This document shows positions 17,636 to 27,348 of a stretch of 64,000 bases of DNA, one piece after another. Source of the stretch: Flavobacterium sp. ASW18X (lineage in GTDB: Bacteria; Bacteroidota; Bacteroidia; Flavobacteriales; Flavobacteriaceae). The notes below the pieces were generated by a model. The model saw nothing but the letters and a program-made list of their open reading frames with translations, was not told where the DNA came from and did not search any database. The DNA lies in contig NZ_SWKK01000001.1 of the NCBI RefSeq assembly GCF_005144745.1, forward strand, positions 62,001-126,000, given 5' to 3'. Each line of letters begins with the position of its first letter. Position 1 is the first letter of the stretch. The position numbers were made by a program, and so were the translations under genes.

Positions 17636-19384
17636 CTACAAATCTAGCTTTATGTTCAGCTCGCTTAGTTGTTCATTATCAATAGTAGCAGGGGCATCTA
17701 TCATAACATCTCTACCACTATTATTTTTAGGAAAAGCAATAAAATCTCTAATAGTTTCTTTACCTCCTAAGATGGCAACCAATCTGTCTAAACCAAAAGC
17801 GATACCACCATGCGGAGGTGCACCATATTGGAAAGCATCCATTAAAAAGCCAAATTGTTCCTTAGCTTCTTCTGGAGTAAAACCAAGATGCTTAAACATA
17901 ATGGCTTGAGTTTCCTTATCGTGAATACGTATAGAGCCACCACCAATTTCGTTACCGTTCAGTACCAGGTCATACGCATTAGCTTTTACGGCACCTGGCT
18001 GTTCATCTAGCAATTCAATTTGTCCAGGTTTAGGAGATGTAAATGGATGGTGCATGGCGTGGTAGGTATTGGTTTCTTCATCCAATTCTAACAGCGGAAA
18101 ATCTATAACCCACAGCGGAGCAAATTCATCGGCTTTACGAAGTCCTAGACGTTCTGCCATTTCCATACGCAAAGCACTTAGTTGCGCTCTTGTTTTATTT
18201 GTTTCTCCAGAAAGCACGCAAATTAAGTCGCCTTTTTGTGCTCCGGTAGCTGTTGCCCATTTAGCTAAATCTTCTTGGTCATAAAACTTATCTACGGAAG
18301 ATTTGTAAGTGCCATCTTTATTGCATTTAACATAGACCATGCCTTTTGCACCTACTTGTGGGCGCTTAACCCAATCTATAAGTTTGTCTATTTCTTTGCG
18401 TGTATAGTTAGCAGCACCTGGTACCGCAATACCTACTACCAATTCTGCGCTATTAAATACGCCAAAATCTTTATGCTGTGCTACGGTATTTAGCTCGCCA
18501 AATTCCATTCCAAAACGGATGTCTGGTTTGTCATTACCGTATTTGGCCATAGCCTCATCATAAGTAATGCGCGGAAATTCTGCTACATCAACACCATTAA
18601 TTTCTTTAAGCAAATGTCTTGTAAGGCCTTCAAAAATGTTTAAAATATCTTCTTGTTCCACAAAAGCCATTTCACAATCTATCTGTGTAAACTCAGGTTG
18701 CCTGTCTGCTCTAAGATCTTCATCTCTAAAACACTTAACAATCTGAAAATACTTATCCATTCCGCCTACCATAAGCAATTGCTTAAAGGTTTGTGGCGAT
18801 TGTGGTAAAGCATAAAATTGCCCCTCATTCATACGGCTCGGTACTAGAAAATCTCTTGCGCCTTCTGGTGTAGATTTAATCAAATAAGGTGTTTCTACCT
18901 CTATAAAATTTTGGTCCGATAAATATTTACGAACCTCCATAGCCACTTTGTGTCTAAAGATGAGGTTGTTTTTAATTGGATTTCTACGAATATCTAGGTA
19001 ACGATACTTCATACGGATGTCTTCTCCGCCATCTGTTTCATCTTCAATGGTAAACGGTGGTAGCTTGGCGTTATTTAAAACGGTGAGTTCGCTCACCAAT
19101 ACCTCTATAGTGCCTGTGGCTATATTGTCGTTCTTAGACGCTCTTTCTATAACAGAGCCTTTTACCTGTATTACGGTTTCACGGCTAATTGTTCTAGCTA
19201 AAGCCAATAGTTCTGGCGTGGAGCGTTCTTCATCAAAAACCAATTGGGTTAATCCATAGCGGTCTCTTAGGTCTATCCAAACCACAAAACCTTTGTCTCT
19301 AGACTTTGCGGCCCAACCGCTAAGACTTACTTCTGTTCCAATATGAGATGCGCGCAATTCGCCGCAAGTATGGCTCCTATACAT
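17636..19384 (-). CDS. aspS: Aspartyl-tRNA synthetase
   Basis: A 582-residue class IIb synthetase charging tRNA-Asp. It has an N-terminal OB-fold anticodon domain ([19 protein letters not shown]). The catalytic core holds motif 2 ([20 protein letters not shown]), the bacterial GAD-type insertion (about residues 275-415), and motif 3 ([13 protein letters not shown]). The frame is open for 17 more codons upstream, but ATG 19384 begins [16 protein letters not shown], the conserved bacterial AspRS start, and a good promoter lies within those extra codons. The length is normal. It is a single gene, with no anticodon-specific regulatory leader visible. Confidence 0.97.
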   Translation of the reverse strand: MYRSHTCGELRASHIGTEVSLSGWAAKSRDKGFVVWIDLRDRYGLTQLVFDEERSTPELLALARTISRETVIQVKGSVIERASKNDNIATGTIEVLVSELTVLNNAKLPPFTIEDETDGGEDIRMKYRYLDIRRNPIKNNLIFRHKVAMEVRKYLSDQNFIEVETPYLIKSTPEGARDFLVPSRMNEGQFYALPQSPQTFKQLLMVGGMDKYFQIVKCFRDEDLRADRQPEFTQIDCEMAFVEQEDILNIFEGLTRHLLKEINGVDVAEFPRITYDEAMAKYGNDKPDIRFGMEFGELNTVAQHKDFGVFNSAELVVGIAVPGAANYTRKEIDKLIDWVKRPQVGAKGMVYVKCNKDGTYKSSVDKFYDQEDLAKWATATGAQKGDLICVLSGETNKTRAQLSALRMEMAERLGLRKADEFAPLWVIDFPLLELDEETNTYHAMHHPFTSPKPGQIELLDEQPGAVKANAYDLVLNGNEIGGGSIRIHDKETQAIMFKHLGFTPEEAKEQFGFLMDAFQYGAPPHGGIAFGLDRLVAILGGKETIRDFIAFPKNNSGRDVMIDAPATIDNEQLSELNIKLDL

Positions 19385-19403
19385 AATAAAGAAATTTGCT
19401 GGG

Positions 19404-19435
19404 CAAAGGTAAGGTCTAGGACTACGCAGATGCAA
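19404..19435 (-). promoter_or_regulatory. Promoter of aspS
   Basis: On the minus strand TTG (19435-19433), a 21-base spacer, TACCTTTG (19411-19404). The -7 element ends 19 bases before the aspS ATG, which rules out the longer upstream frame. Confidence 0.65.
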
Positions 19436-19618
19436 GTATTTTTATAGATATGATGCTAACCATTCATCTACACTTTTAAGCGATTAATCCATTTAATGAG
19501 GTTTAATAGGGTTAAAAAGAAAAATATAAAACACTAAAAAACAGACGAATAGAGATCAAATGTTAACTAAAGGTTATGTAAAAGTAAATCAAACATGTAT
19601 TTAATGTAAAATATTTAC

Positions 19619-19626
19619 TATCTTTG
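19619..19626 (+). promoter_or_regulatory. -7 element of the MORN-like gene
   Basis: TATCTTTG, an exact TAnnTTTG match, 43 bases upstream of ATG 19670. No clear TTG lies at the -33 distance in the AT-rich stretch before it. Confidence 0.45.
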
Positions 19627-19669
19627 TAACGTTAGTGTAAAGGAATATAAGAACTTTAAACCCCATACA

Positions 19670-20020
19670 ATGAAGAAAATTACAATTATATTGGCAGTGA
19701 TGATGATTTCGGCGGTGACTTTTGCACAAGAAACTAAACCGAAGTTTGAAAAAGAGGGTAAAATGGTAAAAGCAACCTATTTTCATGATAATGGAGAAGT
19801 TGCACAATCTGGTTACCTTAAAGACGGTAAACTACATGGACAATGGTTTATGTATGATGTAGATGGCAAAAAACTGGCTACCGGAAAATATAACGAAGGC
19901 GTTAAAGAAGGTAAATGGTTGTTCTGGAAAGGAGAAATGTTGAAGGAAGTTGATTTTGTGGACAACCGTATTACCAACGTAAAAAATTGGAACCAATCTG
20001 AAGTGGTTTCGATACACTAA
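19670..20020 (+). CDS. Small secreted MORN-repeat-like protein
   Basis: A 116-residue protein with a signal peptide (MKKITIILAVMMISAVTFAQ). The mature part has MORN-variant repeats of the YwqK type: 'YFHDNGEVAQSGYLKDGKLHG', 'WFMYDVDGKKLATGKYNEG' and 'KEGKWLFWKGEMLKEVDF'. Such repeats form beta hairpins; their role in Bacteroidota secreted proteins is unknown. Similar proteins are sometimes labelled 'nicotinic acid mononucleotide adenyltransferase' in databases, which the sequence does not support. It is a single gene with a strong terminator behind it. Confidence 0.8.
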   Translation: MKKITIILAVMMISAVTFAQETKPKFEKEGKMVKATYFHDNGEVAQSGYLKDGKLHGQWFMYDVDGKKLATGKYNEGVKEGKWLFWKGEMLKEVDFVDNRITNVKNWNQSEVVSIH

Positions 20021-20037
20021 TAATTAGGGTAAGTGTT

Positions 20038-20069
20038 AAAAACCCCGACCATTTGGTCGGGGTTTTTTT
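20038..20069. terminator. Bidirectional rho-independent terminator
   Basis: AACCCCGACC (20041-20050), loop ATTT, GGTCGGGGTT (20055-20064) form a perfect 10-pair GC-rich stem. A T-run follows (to 20069) and an A-run precedes it (20038-20042). It serves the MORN-like gene on the plus strand and the efflux operon, whose last stop is at 20072, on the minus strand. Confidence 0.88.
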
Positions 20070-20071
20070 AT

Positions 20072-23000
20072 TTATGCTAATTCTGTTTTACTAGAACTTC
20101 TTTGTTTATAATCGCCGCGAATCCTAATCTTAATACGGTACACAATATTAAATAGTACCGGCACTATAATCAATGTTAAAAAAGTAGCTACAATTAAACC
20201 AAAGATTACGGTCCAAGCTAGTGGTCCCCAGAAAATTACGTTGTCTCCACCCATATATATTTGTGGGTCGAACTCAGAGAATAGGGTGACAAAGTTGATA
20301 TTTAAACCGATAGCTAATGGTATTAAACCTAAAACGGTAGTAATTGCCGTTAATATTACAGGTCTTAATCTTGCTTTTCCACCTTTAACCATGGCTTCAG
20401 TGGCTTGATCTATAGTCAATAATTCATCATCACTAATCTGTAAGTCAACCTTTTTTCTATCTAATAAAATCTGGGTATAATCTAAAAGTACAACCCCATT
20501 ATTTACAACAATACCTGCTAAGGAAATAATCCCCATCATGGTCATCATAATAACAAAAGGCCAGCCTGTAATAATTAAACCACCAAATACACCTATAAAA
20601 CTCAAAAATATGGCCATCATAATAATGGCAGGTTTAGAAATGCCACCAAATTGAAAAATTAGAATTAACATAATCAACCCTAAACCACCAAAGAAAGCTC
20701 CCATCAAAAACTGCATTTGTTTATTTTGCTCCTCTAACTGCCCAGTGTAATCTATTTTAACTCCGTCTGGTAACCCTTTAAATTCGGTCATTTCTTTCTG
20801 AATTTCAGCTACAATAGCTCCAGCATCCGTAAATCCAGGTTTTAAAGCAGAATATACGGTTACCACACGTTTGGTGTCTACGTGTTTAATTGCGCTAAAG
20901 CTAGAATTGTTGCGTTTGTTAGCTACCGCAGAAACGGGAACTTCCATAATTCTACCATTAGAAGGGTCTCTAAAAATGATGTTTTGATTAAAAAGGGCGC
21001 TAGTGTTGTAGCGTAAATCCTCATTAAAGCGTACGTAAATATCATAATCATCTCCATCTTTCTTAAAAACTCCAGCCTTTTCACCAAAAATGGAACGTCT
21101 TAACTGTTGGCCAACTTGCCCTACAGCTACGCCTAACTCACCCGCTTTTTCTCGATTCACAACTACCTGCATGCCAGGTTTGCTTTTATTCACATCCACT
21201 TTTAATTCCTCTATCCCAGCAATATTTTTGCTATTGATAAAGTTACGCATACGTTCTGCGGTGTTGATTAGAGTATCGTAGTTTATACCTGCAATTTCTA
21301 TGTTGATAGGATAACCAGCAGGTGGTCCCACAGCATCTTTTTCTACAGAAATAGTTACACCTGGATAAACACCTGTTAGCGTATCTTGAATTTTAAGACG
21401 AAGCTTTTCTGTATCTAAGCCATTTCTATACTTAAACTCACGCATGGAAAGGGTTATTTTTCCCCTATGTGGCATTTCTGCCGCAGAACCCCCTTCTGTA
21501 AACGGATTTTCTGCTCCCTTACCTACTTGAGATACACTAGATTCTACCAAATAATTAAAATCACCCTTGTTATACTTTGGTCTGCCAACCACACCATACA
21601 CTCGTTCTTCTATTTGCTTAGTAATGGTGTTGGTCTTCTCTATATCTGTACCTTGCGGGTATTCTATATAGACGTAAATTTCGTTTGGTGTATTGTCAGG
21701 GAAAAATTCCACTTTAGTACGTTGACTACCAAGAGACATTCCAAAGAACACAAAAGCTAAAACCAACAGTAATGCGGTAAAGCCAAAGTACCAATACACA
21801 TTTTTGCCTCTTAAAGCACGTATTAACTGCTTTTCATAAAAATTCTCAAAACGTACCAAAGTCTTAGTTTGAAAACGAACCGCCCATTTCTTTAAAAAGT
21901 ATTTATAAATCCAAAGTAGACCAGCAACCACAATCATTAAAGAACCCAAACCTCTTACCGCTCCCCCTACAAAAAAGATGAATAAGCCAAAACCAACTAA
22001 AATCAAGGTGCTTCTAATTAATTGTTTCTTGGTAAGGACACGTTCACCAACATCCATAAACTGAGAAACGAGCATGGAGTTCATAAAAATGGCTACAAAG
22101 AGTGATGAGCCTAAGACAATAGAAAGGGTAATTGGGAAATATTTCATAAACTGCCCCATAATACCGGGCCAAAACGCTAAAGGAACAAAAGCAGCCACTG
22201 TTGTTAAGGTTGATATGATAATGGGTATGGCAATTTCTCCAATCCCTTTTTTAGCAGCCTCTTTTCTAGAAAGGCCTTCTTGGTCCATAAGGCGGTACAC
22301 ATTTTCTACCACCACAACACCATTATCTACCAACATTCCTAGTCCCATGACTAAGCCGAAGAGAATCATGGTGTTAAGCGTGTAGCCCATCAGGTTTATA
22401 ATCATGAAGCTCATGAACATAGACATGGGGATAGCAAAACCTACAAACAAGGCATTACGGAATCCTAAGAAAAACATTAAAACGGTAACCACTAGAATAA
22501 TACCAAAAATGATATTGTTGACCAAATCATCTACTTGGTTTAAAGTTTTGCTAGAGGAGTCGTTAGCTATGTTAACATCTAAATCTTTAGGGAATACATT
22601 TTCTTTGGTGTCCTTAACAATAGCTCTTATTAAATCTGCAGCTTCAATGGTGTTTTTTCCAGAGCGTTTTTTAATATCTAGCATTACCACGGGAGCACCA
22701 TAATCTCTGGCGTAGGTGGTTTTATCTTCTTCATGAAAACTAACCTTTGCAATGTCTCTAAGATATACCGCTCCGTTTTCTGATTTTACTACAAAATTGT
22801 CTAGCTCCTTTGGGTTCTGTACTTCGCCCAGAATACGAATAGTTCTGCGCTGCCCAGACGTAATTAAATTACCCGCACTCATGGTTACATTTCCGTTGGC
22901 GATGGCTTGTATAACGTTGTCAAAATTTACCCGAGCAGCCATCATTTTGTATACATCTACGGCAACTTCTACCTCTTTTTCTTGAGCCCCACGAATGTCT

Positions 23001-23566
23001 ACACCTTTAATTTGCGGCAAATCTTCTATTTCGTCTTGTAAATATTCAGCAAAATCTTTTAAGCGTTCCACAGGGTAATCTCCTGTAATATTCACATTCA
23101 TTATAGGAAAAGATTCTGCGATATTCAGGTCAAAAACATTGGGTTCCACCTTTGCATTGTTAAACACAGGCCAATCTTCCCCAGCTTTTTCACTGTCAAC
23201 TTCGTCTTTTACTTTTTGTTTTGCATTTTCTACTGTAATGCCTTCATCAAACTCCACCACAATCATAGAATAATCTTCTTGCGATGTAGAGGTAATGTCT
23301 GTAACGTTGCTGATATTTTTTAAAACATCTTCTAATGGGTCTGTGACCAAGCGTTCCATATCTTCTGCGGTATTGCCCGGATATATGGTGCTGATGTAAA
23401 TTTTGGTTTCTGATACCTCTGGAAAATCTTCTCTAGGCATGGCAAAATAGGCAGATAGACCAAAAATGAAGAAAAGGGCTATCATTACATATACCACCGA
23501 AGGATTTTCAATGGCCCAGGAAGATGGGCCAAACAGCTTGTTGGCGTTCTTTTGTGCTTTTTCCAT
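20072..23566 (-). CDS. RND efflux transporter, inner membrane permease
   Basis: A 1164-residue AcrB-like pump with two halves. Each half has one N-terminal membrane helix, a large periplasmic loop and a bundle of helices (TM1 'PSVVYVMIALFFIFGLSAYF'). TM4 carries 'GLGMLVDNGVVVVENVYRLM', with one Asp of the usual Asp-Asp proton relay kept and the second replaced by Asn. TM10 carries 'GIVVNNGVVLLDYTQ'. This variant is common in Bacteroidota RND pumps. It is the last gene of tetR-tolC-adaptor-RND, three bases after the adaptor gene. The substrate is unknown: drugs, bile-like lipids or metals are all possible. The C-terminal Lys/Arg-rich tail is cytoplasmic. Confidence 0.93.
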   Translation of the reverse strand: MEKAQKNANKLFGPSSWAIENPSVVYVMIALFFIFGLSAYFAMPREDFPEVSETKIYISTIYPGNTAEDMERLVTDPLEDVLKNISNVTDITSTSQEDYSMIVVEFDEGITVENAKQKVKDEVDSEKAGEDWPVFNNAKVEPNVFDLNIAESFPIMNVNITGDYPVERLKDFAEYLQDEIEDLPQIKGVDIRGAQEKEVEVAVDVYKMMAARVNFDNVIQAIANGNVTMSAGNLITSGQRRTIRILGEVQNPKELDNFVVKSENGAVYLRDIAKVSFHEEDKTTYARDYGAPVVMLDIKKRSGKNTIEAADLIRAIVKDTKENVFPKDLDVNIANDSSSKTLNQVDDLVNNIIFGIILVVTVLMFFLGFRNALFVGFAIPMSMFMSFMIINLMGYTLNTMILFGLVMGLGMLVDNGVVVVENVYRLMDQEGLSRKEAAKKGIGEIAIPIIISTLTTVAAFVPLAFWPGIMGQFMKYFPITLSIVLGSSLFVAIFMNSMLVSQFMDVGERVLTKKQLIRSTLILVGFGLFIFFVGGAVRGLGSLMIVVAGLLWIYKYFLKKWAVRFQTKTLVRFENFYEKQLIRALRGKNVYWYFGFTALLLVLAFVFFGMSLGSQRTKVEFFPDNTPNEIYVYIEYPQGTDIEKTNTITKQIEERVYGVVGRPKYNKGDFNYLVESSVSQVGKGAENPFTEGGSAAEMPHRGKITLSMREFKYRNGLDTEKLRLKIQDTLTGVYPGVTISVEKDAVGPPAGYPINIEIAGINYDTLINTAERMRNFINSKNIAGIEELKVDVNKSKPGMQVVVNREKAGELGVAVGQVGQQLRRSIFGEKAGVFKKDGDDYDIYVRFNEDLRYNTSALFNQNIIFRDPSNGRIMEVPVSAVANKRNNSSFSAIKHVDTKRVVTVYSALKPGFTDAGAIVAEIQKEMTEFKGLPDGVKIDYTGQLEEQNKQMQFLMGAFFGGLGLIMLILIFQFGGISKPAIIMMAIFLSFIGVFGGLIITGWPFVIMMTMMGIISLAGIVVNNGVVLLDYTQILLDRKKVDLQISDDELLTIDQATEAMVKGGKARLRPVILTAITTVLGLIPLAIGLNINFVTLFSEFDPQIYMGGDNVIFWGPLAWTVIFGLIVATFLTLIIVPVLFNIVYRIKIRIRGDYKQRSSSKTELA

Positions 23567-23569
23567 GCC

Positions 23570-24763
23570 TTATTTTTTAGCTACTTCGGTTGTATTTTTA
23601 ACTCGGATTTCTTGATTATCTCTAACACTTCTTGCGCCTTCAGAAATGATTTGGTCACCTTTACTTAGACCAGAAAGTACTTCTATATAATCGCCTTGAG
23701 TTTTACCTGTTTCTATCACCTTTCTATGGGCTAAATAAGTGTCTCCGTTTGCGCTTTTACTCGCCAAATACACGTATTGGTCTCCATCTGCATTTTCAGA
23801 AACAATAGACTGAGGGATTAGGAGGGCCTCTGAATTAGTATAGTCGTTAATTTTTACTTGTGCCGTTAGGTTGGGCTTTATGTTCCCATCTTTATTTGGG
23901 ACAGGGATTTCTACGCTGAAGGCGCGGTTCCCTGGGTTAATAAAATTACCTGTTTGGCGCACTTTAGAGTTTATGCTACTCCCCAATACAGGAATATAAA
24001 CTTCTACACTTTTGCCTGGTGTTACATTAGGTAGATGACTTTCTGGAACTTCTACCGTTACATACATTTGGTTAAGGTTAACTATTCTAAAAACCTCTGC
24101 GCCAGGTCCTGGTGCTACAACAGTACCTTGGTCTTTTATAATAGCATCTATAATACCACTGAATGGGGCTCTAATACTAGATTTACCTAATTGGCTCTCC
24201 ATTTGTTTAACAGCGCTTGTTTGTGCTTCGTACTGAGTTTTAGCTTGTAGGTATTGTATTTCTGAACCTATGTTTTGCTCCCAAAGTCTTTTTTGACGTT
24301 CAAAAGTGGTTTTTGCTAGTGCAACTTGGGTACGCATTTGCTCTAGTTGACTAGACATGCCTCCGTCATCTATTGATGCTAAAAGTTGCCCTTTGGTTAC
24401 TTTTTGGCCCTCTTTTACATAGATTTTGTACAACGTGCCCGCCATTTCTGGGTAGATTAACACATTTTGGTCTGTCATGATATCGCCTTGCAACTCCAAA
24501 TAATGGTTAAATTCTTGCGGTGCAATTGTAAGTGTGCTAACCAAAGGAAATTTACGATCTGGGTCTTTAGAAACTATGGCAGAATCCAAGGCTTTAATTT
24601 GGCTTTCCAATGCTTTTAATTCTTTGTCTAGTTCTTCTCTTTTTTTGTTCATTGCAGAAACGTCGTTGCCAGAAACCAAACTTTCTACAGAGGCTGTTTT
24701 GCTATCAGAACCACAGGAAACGGCTAAGATGGCAAGTGTTAGTATCGTTATTGTTTTTTTCAT
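23570..24763 (-). CDS. RND efflux periplasmic adaptor (membrane fusion protein)
   Basis: A 397-residue lipoprotein with lipobox LAVSC (acylated Cys17). In order it has a short coiled coil just after the anchor (MNKKREELDKELKALESQIK), a barrel-sandwich half (GTLYKIYVKEGQKVTKGQLL), a longer alpha hairpin (about 130-195), and the second lipoyl half (SIRAPFSGIIDAI...GTVVAPG). A beta-barrel and a membrane-proximal domain follow (IETGKTQGDYIEVLSGLSKGDQII). It links the RND pump to the TolC channel. It is transcribed between tolC (14-base gap) and the pump gene (3-base gap). Confidence 0.93.
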   Translation of the reverse strand: MKKTITILTLAILAVSCGSDSKTASVESLVSGNDVSAMNKKREELDKELKALESQIKALDSAIVSKDPDRKFPLVSTLTIAPQEFNHYLELQGDIMTDQNVLIYPEMAGTLYKIYVKEGQKVTKGQLLASIDDGGMSSQLEQMRTQVALAKTTFERQKRLWEQNIGSEIQYLQAKTQYEAQTSAVKQMESQLGKSSIRAPFSGIIDAIIKDQGTVVAPGPGAEVFRIVNLNQMYVTVEVPESHLPNVTPGKSVEVYIPVLGSSINSKVRQTGNFINPGNRAFSVEIPVPNKDGNIKPNLTAQVKINDYTNSEALLIPQSIVSENADGDQYVYLASKSANGDTYLAHRKVIETGKTQGDYIEVLSGLSKGDQIISEGARSVRDNQEIRVKNTTEVAKK

Positions 24764-24777
24764 TTTGATTGATTTTT

Positions 24778-26115
24778 TTAGTTGTTATTCAAAACCGTCT
24801 CCAATTCGGTTTTCTGGTTAATGACATCTACCATGGATTGCAGATACTCTTGTTGTGAACTGTATAGCTGTGTTTGTGCTTCTCTAAGTTCAAAGCTGGT
24901 TGCAATTCCTTCATCATATTTAATTTGATTTTTCCTTTCTATACGTTCTGCAAGCGCTAAATTGTCTTTGGAAGTTTGGTACTCATCAATGGCCAGGGTG
25001 TAGTTGCTTTTAGCGCGTTCCCATTGCAGTTGAAGCATTTGTTCTGTCTCTTGCATTTGTGTTTTAGCTTTATCTAGCGCTATTCTTGCGCGTTGAGTGC
25101 TGGCAGAGCGTTTAAAGGAACTAAAAATTGGGATGTTCATTTCTATTCCTAAAACAGAACTATCGAACCACTCTTGGTCTCCGTTAAAGAAGGTAAACTC
25201 ATTGCTAAAAGCAGAAGTTCCATAATTTACAAAACCACTAAGAGTAGGTAAAGCTTTACTTTTGGCTAATTTGAGCTCTAATTGGCGTTGCTCATTTAAA
25301 TTAGTCATCAGCTTGTAATCTACATTGTTGCTAAGACTAAACGGTGTTTCTAGTAGTTTAAAATCTATCTGTTCTTCTGTTAATTCATCCAAATTTTCTT
25401 CAAGAATAGTTGGCGTTTCAATCGGTAGTCCAATGATTAGATTAAACATCTGTAGGGTTATTTCCTTTAGACGGATGGCGTTTTTAAGCTGACTGTTAAT
25501 AGAGGCTAGAGTAATTTTTAGTTGATCCAGATTTTCTTCTTCCGTTAATCCGTTTTCTAAAATTTTCTCTGTCTCATAAACATTTTTTTCTAAGTTACTT
25601 TTGTTCTTTTCTAGAATAGCCACACTTTCTTGAGCCAATAAAACATTGCCATAGGCTTCTACTACCGACTTTTTCACCTCCAAATCGGACTTTTCTTTGG
25701 TGTTTTGAGTGTAGTCTACAAAGGTTTTTGCCGCTTGTACTCCCACAATATAGCTGCCATCAAAAATAAGCTGGGTAAGCGTAGCAGTAGCAGACGCACT
25801 TTGCTTAGTGCTAAAAACAACCTCTTCAAAAGTGCCTGGCTCTCCGCCAAAAAACTCCGCAGGTATTACAGAAACTGGTTGTTTTAATTGATTTTGATAA
25901 GACACATTACCATTTATCTGGGGTAGTCCGGTAGCAATGGTTTCCCATTTTTGTTTTTGAGCATCTACCATATCCCGATTAGAATTAATAGCCGTGTAAT
26001 TGTTTTCTAATGCATATGCTACGGCCTCTTGTAGCGTAAAGCTTGTTGGCACCTCTTCTTGTGCTAGTGTTACCCAAGAAAAGAGTAGAATTGGTATGTA
26101 AAAGATTTTTTGCAT
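24778..26115 (-). CDS. TolC-family outer membrane efflux channel
   Basis: A 445-residue protein with a signal peptide ending TLAQ. It shows the doubled OEP pattern: 'LQEAVAYALENNYTAINSNRDM' begins the first half, and 'LGIEMNIPIFSSFKRSASTQRARIAL' begins the coiled-coil of the second half. The end, 'IATSFELREAQTQLYSSQQEYLQSM', is the conserved late-helix signature. It forms the trimeric exit duct of the tripartite pump. The gene starts directly after the tetR stop (no gap), so translation is probably coupled. It is co-regulated with the pump by the upstream TetR. Confidence 0.93.
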   Translation of the reverse strand: MQKIFYIPILLFSWVTLAQEEVPTSFTLQEAVAYALENNYTAINSNRDMVDAQKQKWETIATGLPQINGNVSYQNQLKQPVSVIPAEFFGGEPGTFEEVVFSTKQSASATATLTQLIFDGSYIVGVQAAKTFVDYTQNTKEKSDLEVKKSVVEAYGNVLLAQESVAILEKNKSNLEKNVYETEKILENGLTEEENLDQLKITLASINSQLKNAIRLKEITLQMFNLIIGLPIETPTILEENLDELTEEQIDFKLLETPFSLSNNVDYKLMTNLNEQRQLELKLAKSKALPTLSGFVNYGTSAFSNEFTFFNGDQEWFDSSVLGIEMNIPIFSSFKRSASTQRARIALDKAKTQMQETEQMLQLQWERAKSNYTLAIDEYQTSKDNLALAERIERKNQIKYDEGIATSFELREAQTQLYSSQQEYLQSMVDVINQKTELETVLNNN

Positions 26116-26721
26116 TTATTGTTGATTTGAGTTGATGATTTCATTTAAAATTTTACGGCCTTCTGGCGTCACAATTCCTCTTAAGTGGTACTCTAGATAG
26201 TCGTCCATAAGGTTGGCCATGGTAAAGTGTGTAGACGGAAAATAAGATTCGTCTTTTAAGTTAGAGACACCTACAAAGTAAATGCGAGAAATAAAATCGG
26301 GGTTAAGGTTTTTTCTATAGATACCCTCTTTAATTCCTGTCTCTATATTTTCTTTAATGCAACCTTGGGTTATTTCAAACTGTTTTCGCTTTATATTTTC
26401 AAACAGCTTAGGATAGTATTTTTGCAGTTGATAAATAGGCGATGATTTTTCATTTTTTAATCGCAATAGCAACAGTTGTTTAATTTCATACAATTCTTGG
26501 ATAGGATTTTTTTTTAGACTTACGATGTAATCAATCCCTTCCGTAATTTCTTGGAACATTTTAGACGTTACCTCCTCTACTAGCATGGTCTTGTTTTTAA
26601 AGTGCGAGTAGATGGTTTTTTTAGAAATCCCCATTTCTTGGGCCAAATCGTCCATGGTAACACTTTTAAAACCAAGGGTTAAAAAAAGGTCCGTTGCTCT
26701 ATTTAAAATTTTTTCTTTCAT
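26116..26721 (-). CDS. TetR/AcrR-family transcriptional regulator
   Basis: A 201-residue regulator. The N-terminal helix-turn-helix (about residues 1-47) reads 'RATDLFLTLGFKSVTMDDLAQ' and then 'GISKKTIYSHFKNK', the classic TetR DNA-binding pattern. The rest is a helical ligand and dimer domain without recognisable specificity. As first gene of the efflux operon, with a long palindrome over the only promoter, it is inferred to repress its own operon until an effector binds. ATG 26721 lies only ten bases after the -7 element. Confidence 0.92.
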   Translation of the reverse strand: MKEKILNRATDLFLTLGFKSVTMDDLAQEMGISKKTIYSHFKNKTMLVEEVTSKMFQEITEGIDYIVSLKKNPIQELYEIKQLLLLRLKNEKSSPIYQLQKYYPKLFENIKRKQFEITQGCIKENIETGIKEGIYRKNLNPDFISRIYFVGVSNLKDESYFPSTHFTMANLMDDYLEYHLRGIVTPEGRKILNEIINSNQQ

Positions 26722-26731
26722 ATTTAGGCGG

Positions 26732-26773
26732 CAAAATTAATACGGAAACTTTAAAAACAAAAAAAGTTTCCGT
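26732..26773 (-). promoter_or_regulatory. Efflux operon promoter with TetR operator palindrome
   Basis: Promoter on the minus strand: TTTG (26761-26758), an 18-base spacer, TAATTTTG (26739-26732). A perfect inverted repeat, ACGGAAACTTT (26742-26752) and AAAGTTTCCGT (26763-26773) with a 10-base A-rich centre, has one arm inside the spacer and the other just upstream of the -33 element. A bound dimer would block polymerase. Assignment to the adjacent TetR is by position. Confidence 0.8.
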
Positions 26774-26912
26774 CGTTTTTACCTTTTTTTAACTTAGAAT
26801 TTAGGATTTCGTATTTTCTGGGTCTATCGAAATGCTTTTCGGTAAAGAATTGTAATGTTTTTCTTTTGATTTAGGAATGTTGTAAAAGCCTAAAAATCTA
26901 AAAATCTTGGGT

Positions 26913-27338
26913 TTAGGATTGTTTTTGTTCATTTTCATGATGTCGTTTTTTGTGATTTTCTATATATCGCTTAAAGGCGGCCTCGCCCTCTACAGTCCAA
27001 AATTCGTCGTACAATTTCCAATCAGAGAAATCATTACGCATATCGCACTTCATCTTCCATTTCTTCTTGTTTTTCTTTCCTTTTTTAGGTTTACAAGCCC
27101 CTTCACCGCCAAAACCGAAAATTATTTTGGCTAAGACAAAGAGACCAAGTGCTTGCCAATAGGTAAGGGTAGACCAGCCCCATAGTTCTGGAGTAAGCCA
27201 GTTCCATAAACGCATGAGCACATAAATGGCCAAGCCAAAAACTATAGCGCCAAAAACTATAGCGGCAATCACTTTAAACACTTTTTTTGCGTAGTGCTCG
27301 GCAGACTTTTCTAACTGTTTTTCTTTGTAATTATTCAT
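26913..27338 (-). CDS. Two-helix membrane protein next to ECF sigma factor
   Basis: A 141-residue protein with membrane helices at about 22-45 and 62-79 and a very basic, Trp-rich C-terminal part (KPKKGKKNKKKWKMKCDMRN, then 'DFSDWKLYDEFWTVEGEAAFKRYIE'). It starts 10 bases after the sigma factor stop and is surely co-transcribed with it. The position suggests an anti-sigma or sensor partner. However, there is no zinc HxxxCxxC motif or other known anti-sigma domain, so this is inference. Similar small proteins follow sigma genes in other flavobacteria. Confidence 0.72.
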   Translation of the reverse strand: MNNYKEKQLEKSAEHYAKKVFKVIAAIVFGAIVFGLAIYVLMRLWNWLTPELWGWSTLTYWQALGLFVLAKIIFGFGGEGACKPKKGKKNKKKWKMKCDMRNDFSDWKLYDEFWTVEGEAAFKRYIENHKKRHHENEQKQS

Positions 27339-27348
27339 AGGTTTTACT

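Noticed and set aside
19670-20020. Label 'nicotinic acid mononucleotide adenyltransferase' for the small secreted protein
   Set aside because: It has a signal peptide and MORN-like repeats and none of the nucleotidyltransferase motifs; the real nadD is at the start of the window.
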